Source of the DNA: an uncultured Bacteroidales bacterium
Lineage (GTDB): Bacteria > Bacteroidota > Bacteroidia > Bacteroidales > UBA932
Length of the DNA stretch: 64,000 nt
Direction: 5' to 3'
Assembly (NCBI GenBank): GCA_944326325.1
Contig: CALVDQ010000001.1
Coordinates: 124,001-188,000, forward strand
The position numbers and the translations under genes were made by a program. This document shows positions 19,387-27,328 of this stretch, piece after piece. The notes under the pieces are model-generated. The model made no database searches. It worked only from the letters and a program-made list of their open reading frames with translations, and was not told the DNA's origin. Position 1 is the stretch's first letter. Each line of letters opens with the position of its first letter.

Positions 19387-20662
19387 AGAAGCGCAGACCG
19401 AGATTAAGATTGAAATTCAGCGGATGCTCCGAATAGACGGTTTCTACATCCGAACTGTTCCTGAAGTGCCAGGTGGCGCCAGGTTCCACATAGATACCCA
19501 CGAGACCGGTCAGATTCACCTGAAGGCCCGCGGAAACGCCGCACGACCACTGCAGAGGCCTGACAATGAGACTTTCGGTGTCCCGGTCACGGACATCGTT
19601 GCTGTAGACAAAATCGCTCCTGACACGTCCTCCGACACATTTTTCAAGCATTCCTCCGGCTGAAAAATACACCCGCATCCAGCGGCTGTCCCACACGTTA
19701 TAGCTGATATTCAGAGGAATGCCAAGATAATGCAGTTCCTGCCGGGAATCTACATAATACGAATCGCTGCCTGTGCGGGACTTGGACAGAAGCCAGGAGT
19801 AGGCGATACCTGTCTCTATGCTCCAGTGCGGCGTGAACCGGTAAGAGACAGCCAGACCCACCCTGAGCGGCAGGAAATGTTCCGACTCCGTGCTGACATC
19901 CCTTGTCCTGTTGAATGTCATGATACCTGCCAGGGAGTTGTCTCCGTAAGCCATCGGAGCCATGGCCGCCTCCCTTACAGGGCTGCTGTATCCGCTGTGT
20001 GAAGTGCTCCCTCCGGACAATCCCGAGGCGTAGACGCTGAATGACGGCCTGCGGGACGCGGCAGGCCTGTCGTTTTCGGCAAGGAGGATATGCTGCCAGT
20101 CGTACGGGTCCCGGGGGATTATATCCACCTGTCCGGACTCTTCCTGCCCTGAAGTTTCCGGTGTCTCCGTGTTCTGCAGTCCCGGTGTCTCTCCCGATAT
20201 GTCTTCCTGCCCGGAAATTTTCAGGCCCTCCGTATCCTGCCGCTCCGGGACATCCTCCGGCACTTCTTCCCGTACGTAGCCCGGCACGGCATCCCTTCTG
20301 TCCGCCGCCGTATGGACTTCCCTCCCGGACTCCGCCGCGGCCGGTCCTGTCATATCGTCCTGTGGCGCTTCCGGGCTTTCCTCTGTCACGGACTGTGTCT
20401 GCGCGAGCAGATGCGTATCTGTACCGGGACCGGCGGCATCCACGGCACTGCCGGACTTGTCATATCCAAGGACCACCGCCACGGCTATGGCCGCAGCTGC
20501 AGCAAGTCCCGGAACAATGACCGCCAGAACCCGTCTCCTGTTTTTCCTGCCGGCAGCAGAAGCGTCATAGGAAGCCATAATATCCTCGAAAAGACCTTCA
20601 GGAGCCGGCTCCGTATAGCCGGACATCTTGTCCTTGAACTCTTTTTTCCAGCCTTCTTTCAT
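19355..20662 (-). CDS. Anti-sigma-like membrane anchor fused to an outer-membrane-type beta-barrel domain
   Basis: The 435-residue protein has three parts. Residues 1-42 are a charged cytoplasmic segment ([28 protein letters not shown]), resembling the N-terminus of Bacteroidota anti-sigma-type proteins. A basic RKNRRR and one hydrophobic segment (about 45-66) follow. Residues 70-200 are a low-complexity Glu/Pro/Thr linker, and 200-435 look like an outer-membrane beta-barrel of the porin-like PF13568 type ([34 protein letters not shown]). The start overlaps the ECF sigma factor stop, so the pair is translationally coupled. I infer a membrane regulator of that sigma factor. Topology is unusual, since there is an inner-membrane anchor and a barrel in one chain. 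Confidence 0.75.
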   Translation of the reverse strand: MKEGWKKEFKDKMSGYTEPAPEGLFEDIMASYDASAAGRKNRRRVLAVIVPGLAAAAAIAVAVVLGYDKSGSAVDAAGPGTDTHLLAQTQSVTEESPEAPQDDMTGPAAAESGREVHTAADRRDAVPGYVREEVPEDVPERQDTEGLKISGQEDISGETPGLQNTETPETSGQEESGQVDIIPRDPYDWQHILLAENDRPAASRRPSFSVYASGLSGGSTSHSGYSSPVREAAMAPMAYGDNSLAGIMTFNRTRDVSTESEHFLPLRVGLAVSYRFTPHWSIETGIAYSWLLSKSRTGSDSYYVDSRQELHYLGIPLNISYNVWDSRWMRVYFSAGGMLEKCVGGRVRSDFVYSNDVRDRDTESLIVRPLQWSCGVSAGLQVNLTGLVGIYVEPGATWHFRNSSDVETVYSEHPLNFNLNLGLRFSIGGGSDRHR

Positions 20663-21228
20663 TACGATGCCCCCGTTTTTTTCTTGTATTCATTTATCCA
20701 CCTTGCCAGCATTGCCCTGGCCCTGTGCAGTTGGGAAGCGGAAGAGTTCTCCCTTATCCCGAGCATTGAAGCTATCTCCTTGTGGCTTTTGTCTTCAAAC
20801 ACATAAAGATTGAAAATAGTCCTGTAGCCGTCAGGAAGCCTGCGGATCATTTCCTGAATGACCGAAGGTGGTATATGTTCTATATCCGGACTTTCCCCGG
20901 TGTCTTCCGGGACATCCGGAAGCACGTCCGGTCTTACGATAAAATCAGTTCGTCCTGCTTTCTGCAGATACTTCAGGGACTCGTTCACGACAATCCTTCC
21001 CATCCACGCTTTCAGGGAACCTTCGCCCCTGTAGCGGAACCTGCCGATGGAGGTGAATATCTTCACGAAACAGTCCTGGAGGATATCTCGGGCAGTATCC
21101 CGGTCCGCAATGTACCTGGAACAGATGGTGTACAGATAACCGGAATAGAGACCGTACAGGTCTTTCATAGCCTGCCGGTCTCCTTTTGCCAGTGCATCTG
21201 CAAGTTTCTGTTCTGAAGTATTCTGCAT
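20662..21228 (-). CDS. RNA polymerase ECF-type sigma factor
   Basis: The 188-residue protein has sigma region 2 (YGLYSGYLYTICSRYIADRDTARDILQDCFVKIF, with WMGRIVVNESL after it) and region 4 (RLPDGYRTIFNLYVFEDKSHKEIASMLGIRENSSASQLHRAR, a helix-turn-helix). These match the group IV ECF sigma factors of Bacteroidota, which direct transcription of envelope or uptake genes. Its stop overlaps the start of the anti-sigma/barrel hybrid, and it lies 29 bp after the NigD-like gene. No paired SusCD is near, so its regulon cannot be read from context; autoregulation of this three-gene unit is the simplest guess. Confidence 0.93.
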   Translation of the reverse strand: MQNTSEQKLADALAKGDRQAMKDLYGLYSGYLYTICSRYIADRDTARDILQDCFVKIFTSIGRFRYRGEGSLKAWMGRIVVNESLKYLQKAGRTDFIVRPDVLPDVPEDTGESPDIEHIPPSVIQEMIRRLPDGYRTIFNLYVFEDKSHKEIASMLGIRENSSASQLHRARAMLARWINEYKKKTGAS

Positions 21229-21257
21229 TCAGTTCATTACGGTTTTTCCGCCGGGGC

Positions 21258-21983
21258 TCAATCCACACGTGTACGGTAGTCGAACTTTACCGTCTTCTCC
21301 CCGGAGAACGAATCGAACCTGAGCGTAAGCTTGACTGTTTCGCCCTGGGTGTCCGGCAGCCCGTCCAGGCGGAACGCCACCATAGCATCTCCTGAAGCGG
21401 ACGAGTAATCCCCGTTGGCATCATGCTTCAAACAGACCTCGTACGGATCATCGGGATTCAGGCCGGTAATAAGATTAAGACTGTGCTTTATATTGGTATC
21501 TCCCCAGTTTGTATAATAATGTATGGTAATATAACCGTCTTCCACTACTGTCCAGTCCTTGAATATCTCCACAGGATCATTTCCGTAGGCAAGGTCGAGT
21601 CCGGCATCGTCCATGTCCTGGGGAGCAGCTACGGCCTTCTTGGTCAGAATGCTGTCCATCCAGCTGATCTGTACGGCCTTCTGGTATACATCCCCGTCCA
21701 CGCCTTCCGGCATATCCGTTTCCGTATATTTCACGAATGCACGCACTTCCTTTTCTCCGTATGGAAGGTCCGAATTGTCGACAGGCCACAGCCTGGTATT
21801 GTCATCCAGCTGGAAGAAGAAGTATTCACTGCCCTCATCCACTACAGGCTTCACCGTGACAATGGCATCGGGATACCAGTAGGAATAATCATAGTCATTG
21901 TCGTCATTGAGACAGGACTGTAGCATAGGGACCGACAGGAGCGCCGCCCCGGCGATGATAAATGGTCTGCAAAATTTTTTCAT
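21258..21983 (-). CDS. NigD-like lipoprotein
   Basis: The 241-residue protein has a lipoprotein signal ending VPMLQSC (Cys about residue 24), followed by an acidic stretch LNDDNDYDYSYWYPDAIVTVKPV and then FFQLDDNTRLWPV. This pattern is characteristic of NigD-like proteins, named after a gene of a Bacteroides fragilis bacteriocin (nigrescin-like) operon; the family has an N-terminal OB-like and a C-terminal beta domain. The function of most members is unknown. It precedes the ECF sigma gene by 29 bp and may share its transcript. There is 119 bp between its start and the mrp stop, without an evident terminator or promoter match. Confidence 0.85.
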   Translation of the reverse strand: MKKFCRPFIIAGAALLSVPMLQSCLNDDNDYDYSYWYPDAIVTVKPVVDEGSEYFFFQLDDNTRLWPVDNSDLPYGEKEVRAFVKYTETDMPEGVDGDVYQKAVQISWMDSILTKKAVAAPQDMDDAGLDLAYGNDPVEIFKDWTVVEDGYITIHYYTNWGDTNIKHSLNLITGLNPDDPYEVCLKHDANGDYSSASGDAMVAFRLDGLPDTQGETVKLTLRFDSFSGEKTVKFDYRTRVD

Positions 21984-22102
21984 GATGATTTCCTTTTTTA
22001 TCCGGACAGGTCCGGAAACCCTGAAACAGCGTTACCGGAACCTGCCTGCAGAAATATAAATCCGCATCACGGAAAATCTTGCACACCTTTTCCTGGAATT
22101 TT

Positions 22103-23182
22103 TCAGAATCTGTCCGGACCTTTTTCCCTGACGATCGAGGCAAGGTTGCCGGCAAGACGGACAAAAGCCTCCCCGTCCGGTCTGGAAGAAAGGGCTGCAG
22201 GCTCTCCGTCATCCCCGGACTCGCGTATATCCTGGACAAGAGGAATCTGTCCGAGCAGGGGGATTCCGTATTTTTCCGCCATTTTCGCACCGCCGTCCTT
22301 GCCGAAGATATAGTATCTGTTCTCCGGAAGTTCGGCAGGAGTAAACCATGCCATATTTTCCACGAGACCAAGGATAGGCTTGTTGATATGTTCGTTGCGG
22401 AACATGTTCACTCCTTTCTCAACGTCGGCAAGCGCTACGGCCTGCGGCGTGCTCACGATCACCGCCCCTGTCAAAGGTATGTCATGGACAAGACTGATAT
22501 GGATATCGCCAGTTCCGGGAGGCATATCGATCAGGAGGAAGTCAAGTTCACCCCACCTGACCTGCAGGATCATCTGCTTGAGGGCATTGCAGGCCATGGG
22601 GCCCCTCCATATCAGAGCCTGTTCCGGTCTGGCGAAATAACCGATGGACATCCACTTCACGCCGTATTTCTCAAGCGGCATGATGACTTCCTTGTCTCCG
22701 TCACGGAATGCCTCCGGAGTACTGCCTTCCGTCCCTGTCATCTTAGGTACGGACGGACCGTAGACATCGGCATCGGCCAGGCCTGTCCTGTATCCGAGGC
22801 GGGCCAGAGCCACTGCCAGGTTCACGGCCACGGTAGATTTCCCGACACCGCCTTTTCCCGAAGCGATCCCGATTATGTATCTGACACCGGCAAGTTCGTC
22901 CAGCCCGAGATCCAGCCCGGCCGGCTTTTTCGCCGACTCATCCTTCACGATTGTCCGGACTTCGGCCTCCACGCCAGGGATATGCCTGACCAGGGCGGCT
23001 TTCGTGCTTCCGATCAGGTACTCGGCAAGCGGATCCCTGTGTTTAGGGAAGGCAAGGGTTACGGTCACCTTGTTCCCGTCGATTTCCACCTTGTCCACCA
23101 TTCCCAGCTCCACGATGTTCCTGTCACCCTTTGCAGGGTGCTGCACATCGTAGAGCATTTTCATTATTTCATTCTGTTTCAT
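22103..23182 (-). CDS. mrp: Mrp/NBP35-family iron-sulfur cluster carrier ATPase
   Basis: The 359-residue protein has an N-terminal MIP18-type domain (residues 1-80) and a deviant Walker A P-loop GKGGVGKST at about 109-117, with MPPGTGDIH as switch region. Mrp/ApbC proteins load and transfer Fe-S clusters to apo-enzymes. The CxxC pair that bridges a cluster between subunits in many Mrp proteins is absent here: the region reads ENMAWFTPAELPENRYYIFG. Similar sequences occur in other Bacteroidota as far as I recall. It starts 21 bp after the S46 peptidase stop and probably shares its transcript. Confidence 0.92.
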   Translation of the reverse strand: MKQNEIMKMLYDVQHPAKGDRNIVELGMVDKVEIDGNKVTVTLAFPKHRDPLAEYLIGSTKAALVRHIPGVEAEVRTIVKDESAKKPAGLDLGLDELAGVRYIIGIASGKGGVGKSTVAVNLAVALARLGYRTGLADADVYGPSVPKMTGTEGSTPEAFRDGDKEVIMPLEKYGVKWMSIGYFARPEQALIWRGPMACNALKQMILQVRWGELDFLLIDMPPGTGDIHISLVHDIPLTGAVIVSTPQAVALADVEKGVNMFRNEHINKPILGLVENMAWFTPAELPENRYYIFGKDGGAKMAEKYGIPLLGQIPLVQDIRESGDDGEPAALSSRPDGEAFVRLAGNLASIVREKGPDRF

Positions 23183-23203
23183 TTCTGTACACTCTTCCGG
23201 AAT

Positions 23204-25384
23204 TTATTTCCCGGCATCAGGGCGGGTCTCTTCAGGATATACGATGTCCATCTCGTCAAGCAGCCATCCGGCTCCTCCGAACTTGTCTATGATGAAGAGG
23301 ACATAACGGATATCCACATTGATGCAGCGCTGGAGGTCCGGTTCGAACATCACGTCGCTGCTCATCGACTCCCAGTTTCCGTCGAAAGCCAGTCCGAGCA
23401 GGTCTCCGTCGGCATTGAGCACCGGACTGCCGGAATTGCCTCCTGTAATGTCGTTGTTCGACAGGAAGGCCACAGGCATCTTGCCGTCAGGCATGGCGTA
23501 AGGGCCGAAATCCCGGGCCTGGTAGAGTTCCTTCAGCTTTTCAGGCACGACAAACTCCCAGTTGTCCGGATCCTCTTTCTCCATCACCCCGTCAAGGGTA
23601 GTGTAGTACCTGTAGATGACGGCGTCCTTAGGCGAATATCCTTTCACCGTCCCGTATGTAAGCCTCATGGTGAAGTTGGCGTCAGGATATGAAGGTTCGC
23701 CCTTGTGCCACTCGAGCAGGCCTCCCGTATAGGCCTTCCTGCCTTTGGCGAGGGCCTTGTCGCTGTGCATGAGGGCAGGGTACTGCGATACGATGATCTT
23801 GTTCACCTTGCGGGCAAGAAGGTTTGCCGGATCGTTCTCCACTGCTTCCAGGCCCTTCTCCTCTATGGCCTCCCGGAGTTTCTCCGCAGAGACGAAGATG
23901 CTCTCCGAAAACAGGGAGTCAACATATTTACCGACATCCATACCGCGGAAACCATCGCTGTCCGTATCCTCTGACGCATTGTCCATGTAGTATTCCAGCA
24001 TGGCCGCGGCTACCTTCCTGTCGGTGGAAGCCGAATAGTCCTTGTATACAGGAAGCATCTGCTGATATGCAGTCCTCAAGGCCTCGAGAGTGTCCTTCGC
24101 GTCATCCTTTCCGATAGCGGAACGGAACAGTCCGTTCATCTTGGAAGCCATCTGCTGGAGTTCGATGCGGTATACCGATTCCGTGGCTGTCACATAACGT
24201 ACGTTCGGGCCTGTACCTTCCTCGATGCCGGCCCTGATGTCAGCAAGCGCATTCCCGTATTTTTCCGTACGGCTTTTTTTTCCGGCTACCCAGTCGCCGA
24301 ACTCTTCCTCCTCCTGCCCGGCACGTCCGATGACGTCCAGCTTGTCAAAGGCCAGTTTCATCCCCTGCCATTTCTTCCATCCGTTGGAGGATGAAGCATA
24401 CTTGCTGGCATACTTTATCCTGATGGCCGGATCGGAAAGCATATCCTCCATAAGCACATCCTGCCTTATGGTCCTGGCGGCGATCCTGATGTCGTTGAGC
24501 TTCAGCTGGAGTTCAAGCTCCGGAGAAGTCTGGAACCGTGTGGTCCTGCCAGGATAGCCCATTATCATGGTATAGTCCCCTTCCTGTATGCCTGCAAGGG
24601 AAATCCTCAGATGTTTCTTTGGAGAATAAGGGACATTGTTCTCGGAGTATTCAGCAGGATTGTTGTCCTTGTCGGCATATACACGGAATATTGAGAAATC
24701 CCCCGTATGCCTCGGCCACATCCAGTTGTCCGTATCGGCCCCGAACTTGCCGATAGAGGAAGGCGGTGCGCCTACGAAACGTATGTCCTTGTACTCCTTG
24801 CTGACGATCAGATACCATACATTGGTATCGTAGAACGGCATCACTGTGGCACTGCAGTACGGGTTTTCCTTTTCAGCCTTCTCCACCATGTCCGCAATGG
24901 CATCGTCTATGGCTTCCGCCACCCTTTCGTCCACGTGCGAACTGTCCTTGTACTCCTTGCGTATCTTTTTCTCTATCTTCCGTATCTGGTCCGTGATGTC
25001 GGTCATGCTTTCCATGAATGTAACCGTAAGGCCTTCAACCGGAAGTTCCTCGCTCCTGTTCATGGCCCAGTAGCCGTCAGTAAGGTAGTCGTGCTCCACG
25101 GTACTGAGCTTCTGTATGCTGGCATACCCGCAGTGGTGATTGGTCAGAAGCAGGCCTTCTCCGGACACAAGTTCGCCTGTACATCCTCCTCCGAACTGTA
25201 CGACCGCGTCCTTGAGCGATGAATGGTTTATGCTGTAGATCTGGTCGGCGGAGAGCCTGCATCCCAGATCCTGCATTGTACCGATGTTCATTTTCTCGAG
25301 CAGCGGAAGCATCCACATGCCTTCGTCGGCCCTGGCCGGCAGGAACGCCAGCGCAAGCGCTGCAATTGTCAAGATCTTTTTCAT
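23204..25384 (-). CDS. S46 family dipeptidyl-peptidase, DPP7-like
   Basis: The 726-residue periplasmic serine peptidase has a signal peptide (cleaved near ARADEG), the catalytic His in TNHHCGY (83-84), and the nucleophile Ser in GGNSGSPVLNADG near residue 660. S46 enzymes release dipeptides from oligopeptide N-termini and feed asaccharolytic growth. The specificity position after the Ser is FDGNWESM: Porphyromonas gingivalis DPP7 has Gly at this site and DPP11 has Arg, so a DPP7-like preference for hydrophobic P1 residues is inferred. A run of eight T (coding A) near 24274 keeps the frame. The gene has its own promoter and is followed by mrp. Confidence 0.95.
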   Translation of the reverse strand: MKKILTIAALALAFLPARADEGMWMLPLLEKMNIGTMQDLGCRLSADQIYSINHSSLKDAVVQFGGGCTGELVSGEGLLLTNHHCGYASIQKLSTVEHDYLTDGYWAMNRSEELPVEGLTVTFMESMTDITDQIRKIEKKIRKEYKDSSHVDERVAEAIDDAIADMVEKAEKENPYCSATVMPFYDTNVWYLIVSKEYKDIRFVGAPPSSIGKFGADTDNWMWPRHTGDFSIFRVYADKDNNPAEYSENNVPYSPKKHLRISLAGIQEGDYTMIMGYPGRTTRFQTSPELELQLKLNDIRIAARTIRQDVLMEDMLSDPAIRIKYASKYASSSNGWKKWQGMKLAFDKLDVIGRAGQEEEEFGDWVAGKKSRTEKYGNALADIRAGIEEGTGPNVRYVTATESVYRIELQQMASKMNGLFRSAIGKDDAKDTLEALRTAYQQMLPVYKDYSASTDRKVAAAMLEYYMDNASEDTDSDGFRGMDVGKYVDSLFSESIFVSAEKLREAIEEKGLEAVENDPANLLARKVNKIIVSQYPALMHSDKALAKGRKAYTGGLLEWHKGEPSYPDANFTMRLTYGTVKGYSPKDAVIYRYYTTLDGVMEKEDPDNWEFVVPEKLKELYQARDFGPYAMPDGKMPVAFLSNNDITGGNSGSPVLNADGDLLGLAFDGNWESMSSDVMFEPDLQRCINVDIRYVLFIIDKFGGAGWLLDEMDIVYPEETRPDAGK

Positions 25385-25472
25385 TTTGATTTACCTGTTG
25401 TTTCTTGTTTTCCTTTTCCTTTTTTCCATAACGGTGGCTGTCTCCGGCCATATCGCCGGCCGGTACCGGCGA

Positions 25473-25503
25473 CAAAGGTAGGAACTGTTTTGGATTATAA
25501 CAA
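25473..25503 (-). promoter_or_regulatory. Candidate promoter of the S46 peptidase-mrp unit
   Basis: On the minus strand TACCTTTG (25480-25473) is a full -7 match and TTG (25503-25501) lies exactly 20 nt upstream. The -33 element abuts the stop codon of rnhB. The leader would be about 80 nt. Confidence 0.65.
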
Positions 25504-25504
25504 G

Positions 25505-26206
25505 CTACCACAACGCCGGTTCGAGCTCTTTAGGACGGAAACTTCGACGGTGGTACGGTGTGAAGCCGTATTTCCTGATGGCTTCGATATGGTCCCGTGT
25601 AGGATACCCCATGTTCCTGTCCCAGCCATATTCCGGGTATTCCAATGCTATTTTCCTCATGAATTCGTCGCGGAAAGTCTTGGCAAGAACGGAAGCGGCG
25701 GCGATGGATGCATATTTCCCGTCCCCTTTGACGACACAGGTATATGGAATGGCGTCATATAAGGCAAGTGACTGCATTTCTGCCGCGTTTCCATGCACTG
25801 GATTCCCGGAAGCCGCCTTCACAATGGAGGCCATCCGTGAAAAAGAGTAGAAGCGGTTCCCGTCTATAAGCAGATAGTCCGGTCTGGGATCGAGCTGCAT
25901 TACAGCACGCTGCATTACAGCAATGGAAGCGTTGAGTATGTTGATATCGTCTATCTCTTTGGTGTCCGCCGCCTGTACCGAGTATGCTACGGCTTCCTTT
26001 TCGATGACTTCCCTGAGTATGTTCCTTGCCTTCTCCGTCATTTTCTTGGAATCGTCCAGCAGCGGATGCCTGAAATCCTCCGGCAGGATGACGGCGGCGG
26101 CGTATACCGGGCCGGCAAGAGGACCTCTTCCGGCTTCGTCGCAGCCTGCCTCGGTCTTGCCGGGGTACAAATGCGGTATAAGATCTGGTTTTCCTGTCAT
26201 TGCCAT
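25505..26206 (-). CDS. rnhB: Ribonuclease HII
   Basis: RNase HII cuts the RNA strand of RNA-DNA hybrids and single ribonucleotides in DNA. The 233-residue protein has the motif AGCDEAGRGPLAGPVYAAAVIL (Asp-Glu metal ligands at about 23-24), then DYLLIDGN and the C-terminal DHIEAIRKYG segment of the family. Start: ATG at 26206 or 26200; both are short of any conserved residue. It is transcribed from the same strand as the XRE gene 99 bp upstream. Confidence 0.95.
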   Translation of the reverse strand: MAMTGKPDLIPHLYPGKTEAGCDEAGRGPLAGPVYAAAVILPEDFRHPLLDDSKKMTEKARNILREVIEKEAVAYSVQAADTKEIDDINILNASIAVMQRAVMQLDPRPDYLLIDGNRFYSFSRMASIVKAASGNPVHGNAAEMQSLALYDAIPYTCVVKGDGKYASIAAASVLAKTFRDEFMRKIALEYPEYGWDRNMGYPTRDHIEAIRKYGFTPYHRRSFRPKELEPALW

Positions 26207-26305
26207 AGCGGAGCTCCGGTCTCCGGTTTTTCCGGCAAAATTATAAGAAAAAAGATTTTTTTGAAAAATTCAAACAGTTTCTAAAATCCTGGAAAATTCC
26301 GCCGA

Positions 26306-26737
26306 TTACCTTGCAGCGAGTTTTTTCAGCATTACGATAAGTTCGCTTTTGGTTTCTATGAGGTCCTGCTGGGTTTCTATGTGCCGGCGGAGTTCCGTAT
26401 TCTCCAGCCTGAGCCGGGATATTTCTTCAGTAAGGGTATCTATTTCAGCCTTGTACCGTTTCCTGATTTCAGTAATCTGTCCGGTGTACTGGTCTGCGAG
26501 TTCGTCTTCCGTAGATGTCTGTCTGCGCGGGTGGTATCCGAGGACGAGCTCTTCCGTACCGACATTGAGGATTTCCGCTATCCTGCCGAGATTTTCATTG
26601 AGCAGCCTGGTTTCTCCGTTTTCAAGATTACGATAAGCAGTACGCGAGATTCCAAGTCTGTCTGCCATTTCAGATTGTGTAACCTGGAGATTCTTGCGGA
26701 AATTTCTTATGTTGTCTTTCACGGAATCGTTGTTCAT
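26306..26737 (-). CDS. XRE-family helix-turn-helix regulator with C-terminal coiled coil
   Basis: The 143-residue protein has an N-terminal HTH_3/XRE domain (about 8-65: IRNFRKNLQVTQSEMADRLG then ISRTAYRNLENGETRLLNEN). A linker (YHPRRQTSTEDE) and a long coiled coil (about 85-140, RLRLENTELRRHIETQQDLI) follow. The architecture suggests a dimeric or oligomeric DNA-binding protein. Similar short XRE-coiled-coil proteins are common in Bacteroidota, with no assigned target. A palindrome lies 60 bp upstream of its start and may be an operator for autoregulation (inference). Confidence 0.85.
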   Translation of the reverse strand: MNNDSVKDNIRNFRKNLQVTQSEMADRLGISRTAYRNLENGETRLLNENLGRIAEILNVGTEELVLGYHPRRQTSTEDELADQYTGQITEIRKRYKAEIDTLTEEISRLRLENTELRRHIETQQDLIETKSELIVMLKKLAAR

Positions 26738-26755
26738 CCTCTAAAGAAATTTCAA

Positions 26756-26763
26756 CAAAAATA
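26756..26763 (-). promoter_or_regulatory. Candidate -7 box of the XRE gene
   Basis: TATTTTTG on the minus strand fits TAnnTTTG and lies 19 bp before the ATG. The best -33 TTG (26790-26788) is 24 nt away, longer than usual, so the call is weak. Confidence 0.35.
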
Positions 26764-26797
26764 TATGATTTCAATCTCAATTAAGGCCAACGGAATA

Positions 26798-26889
26798 TTG
26801 CCAATGGCAAGAAAAAATTTACAAAATCAGAAAAAACTTTAAAAAATAGAAAAACATGGAGATACAGGAGTCGGAAATGGCAAGAAAAA
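26798..26889. repeat. Palindrome and 14-bp direct repeat between divergent genes
   Basis: TTGCCAATGGCAA at 26798-26810 is a 6-1-6 palindrome. AATGGCAAGAAAAA, which includes its right arm, occurs at 26803-26816 and again at 26876-26889. They lie in the 226-bp gap (26738-26963) between the XRE gene and the small plus-strand gene. I see no gene here. Confidence 0.6.
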
Positions 26890-26963
26890 CTTGCTTTTGT
26901 TTCCGGAAAACGGCAGATTTGCAGAAACGGGCCACAGTGGTCCGGTGAAAAAAACGACGGGTT

Positions 26964-27161
26964 ATGGATATGAAAGAAAAATACGAGACATTCGGGAGGA
27001 TGCTCGAAGACAGGGAAACCGCCATGTACAGGGACCGCTCTTTCGGGGAAATCTGCCGGAAGCTGGATGTGGACCGTGAAAGGTTTGAAGCATACCTGTT
27101 TTCCGAGACAGGACTGGCGGGGGATGAAGTCATGAAACTGTACAGGAAGACACCGGCATAG
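26964..27161 (+). CDS. Small hypothetical protein, 65 residues
   Basis: The reading frame encodes MDMKEKYETFGRMLEDRETA followed by a likely helical domain (FGEICRKLDVDRERFEAYLF, then SETGLAGDEVMKLYRKTPA). The helix-turn-helix-like spacing (SFGEICRKLDVDRERFEAYL) recalls small Bacteroidota proteins with an AraC-type or HTH fold, but I cannot name the family. The composition is coding-like, with charged helices and no low-complexity run. It lies divergent from the XRE gene and 167 bp before the EF-G2 gene. The stop codon falls in the first copy of the tandem palindrome described below. Confidence 0.55.
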   Translation: MDMKEKYETFGRMLEDRETAMYRDRSFGEICRKLDVDRERFEAYLFSETGLAGDEVMKLYRKTPA

Positions 27162-27181
27162 TTTGCCTGGCATAGTTTGCC
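27155..27181. promoter_or_regulatory. Tandem palindromic site upstream of the EF-G2 promoter
   Basis: GGCATAGTTTGCC occurs twice, at 27155-27167 and 27169-27181, with one base between. Each copy is itself a palindrome (GGCA, five bases, TGCC). The centres fall at about -68 and -54 relative to the predicted start of the next promoter, on the same DNA face within about one and a third turns. This is the position expected of an activator site. The protein that might bind is unknown. Confidence 0.5.
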
Positions 27182-27191
27182 GCCGCTCCTA

Positions 27192-27222
27192 TTGCTTTTG
27201 CCGTATGATTTTATTAGATTTG
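27192..27222 (+). promoter_or_regulatory. Candidate promoter of the EF-G2 gene
   Basis: TTG at 27192-27194, 20 nt, then TAGATTTG at 27215-27222 matches the Bacteroidota promoter. Transcription would start near 27229 and give a GC-rich leader of about 100 nt with possible hairpins. Confidence 0.6.
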
Positions 27223-27328
27223 CAAGGATGAGCCTTTTGCAGGCGCCTTTTCCCGGCGCAGCGGATGGCGGAGATTTTCCGCTGTCCACGGGCAACGGCA
27301 GAAGTAACACAAATTAATAACGATAGCA

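Noticed and set aside
22079..23692. 537-codon open frame on the plus strand
   Set aside because: Antisense to mrp and the end of the S46 gene. Its His- and Arg-rich translation is typical of a shadow frame.
24268..24282. Run of eight T in the S46 peptidase gene as a possible frameshift
   Set aside because: The frame continues through it and the protein keeps all family motifs on both sides.
26781..27173. Minus-strand open frames across the XRE/small-gene gap
   Set aside because: They overlap the more coding-like 65-residue plus-strand gene, lack a signal or domain and are rich in Phe, Pro and His as shadows are.
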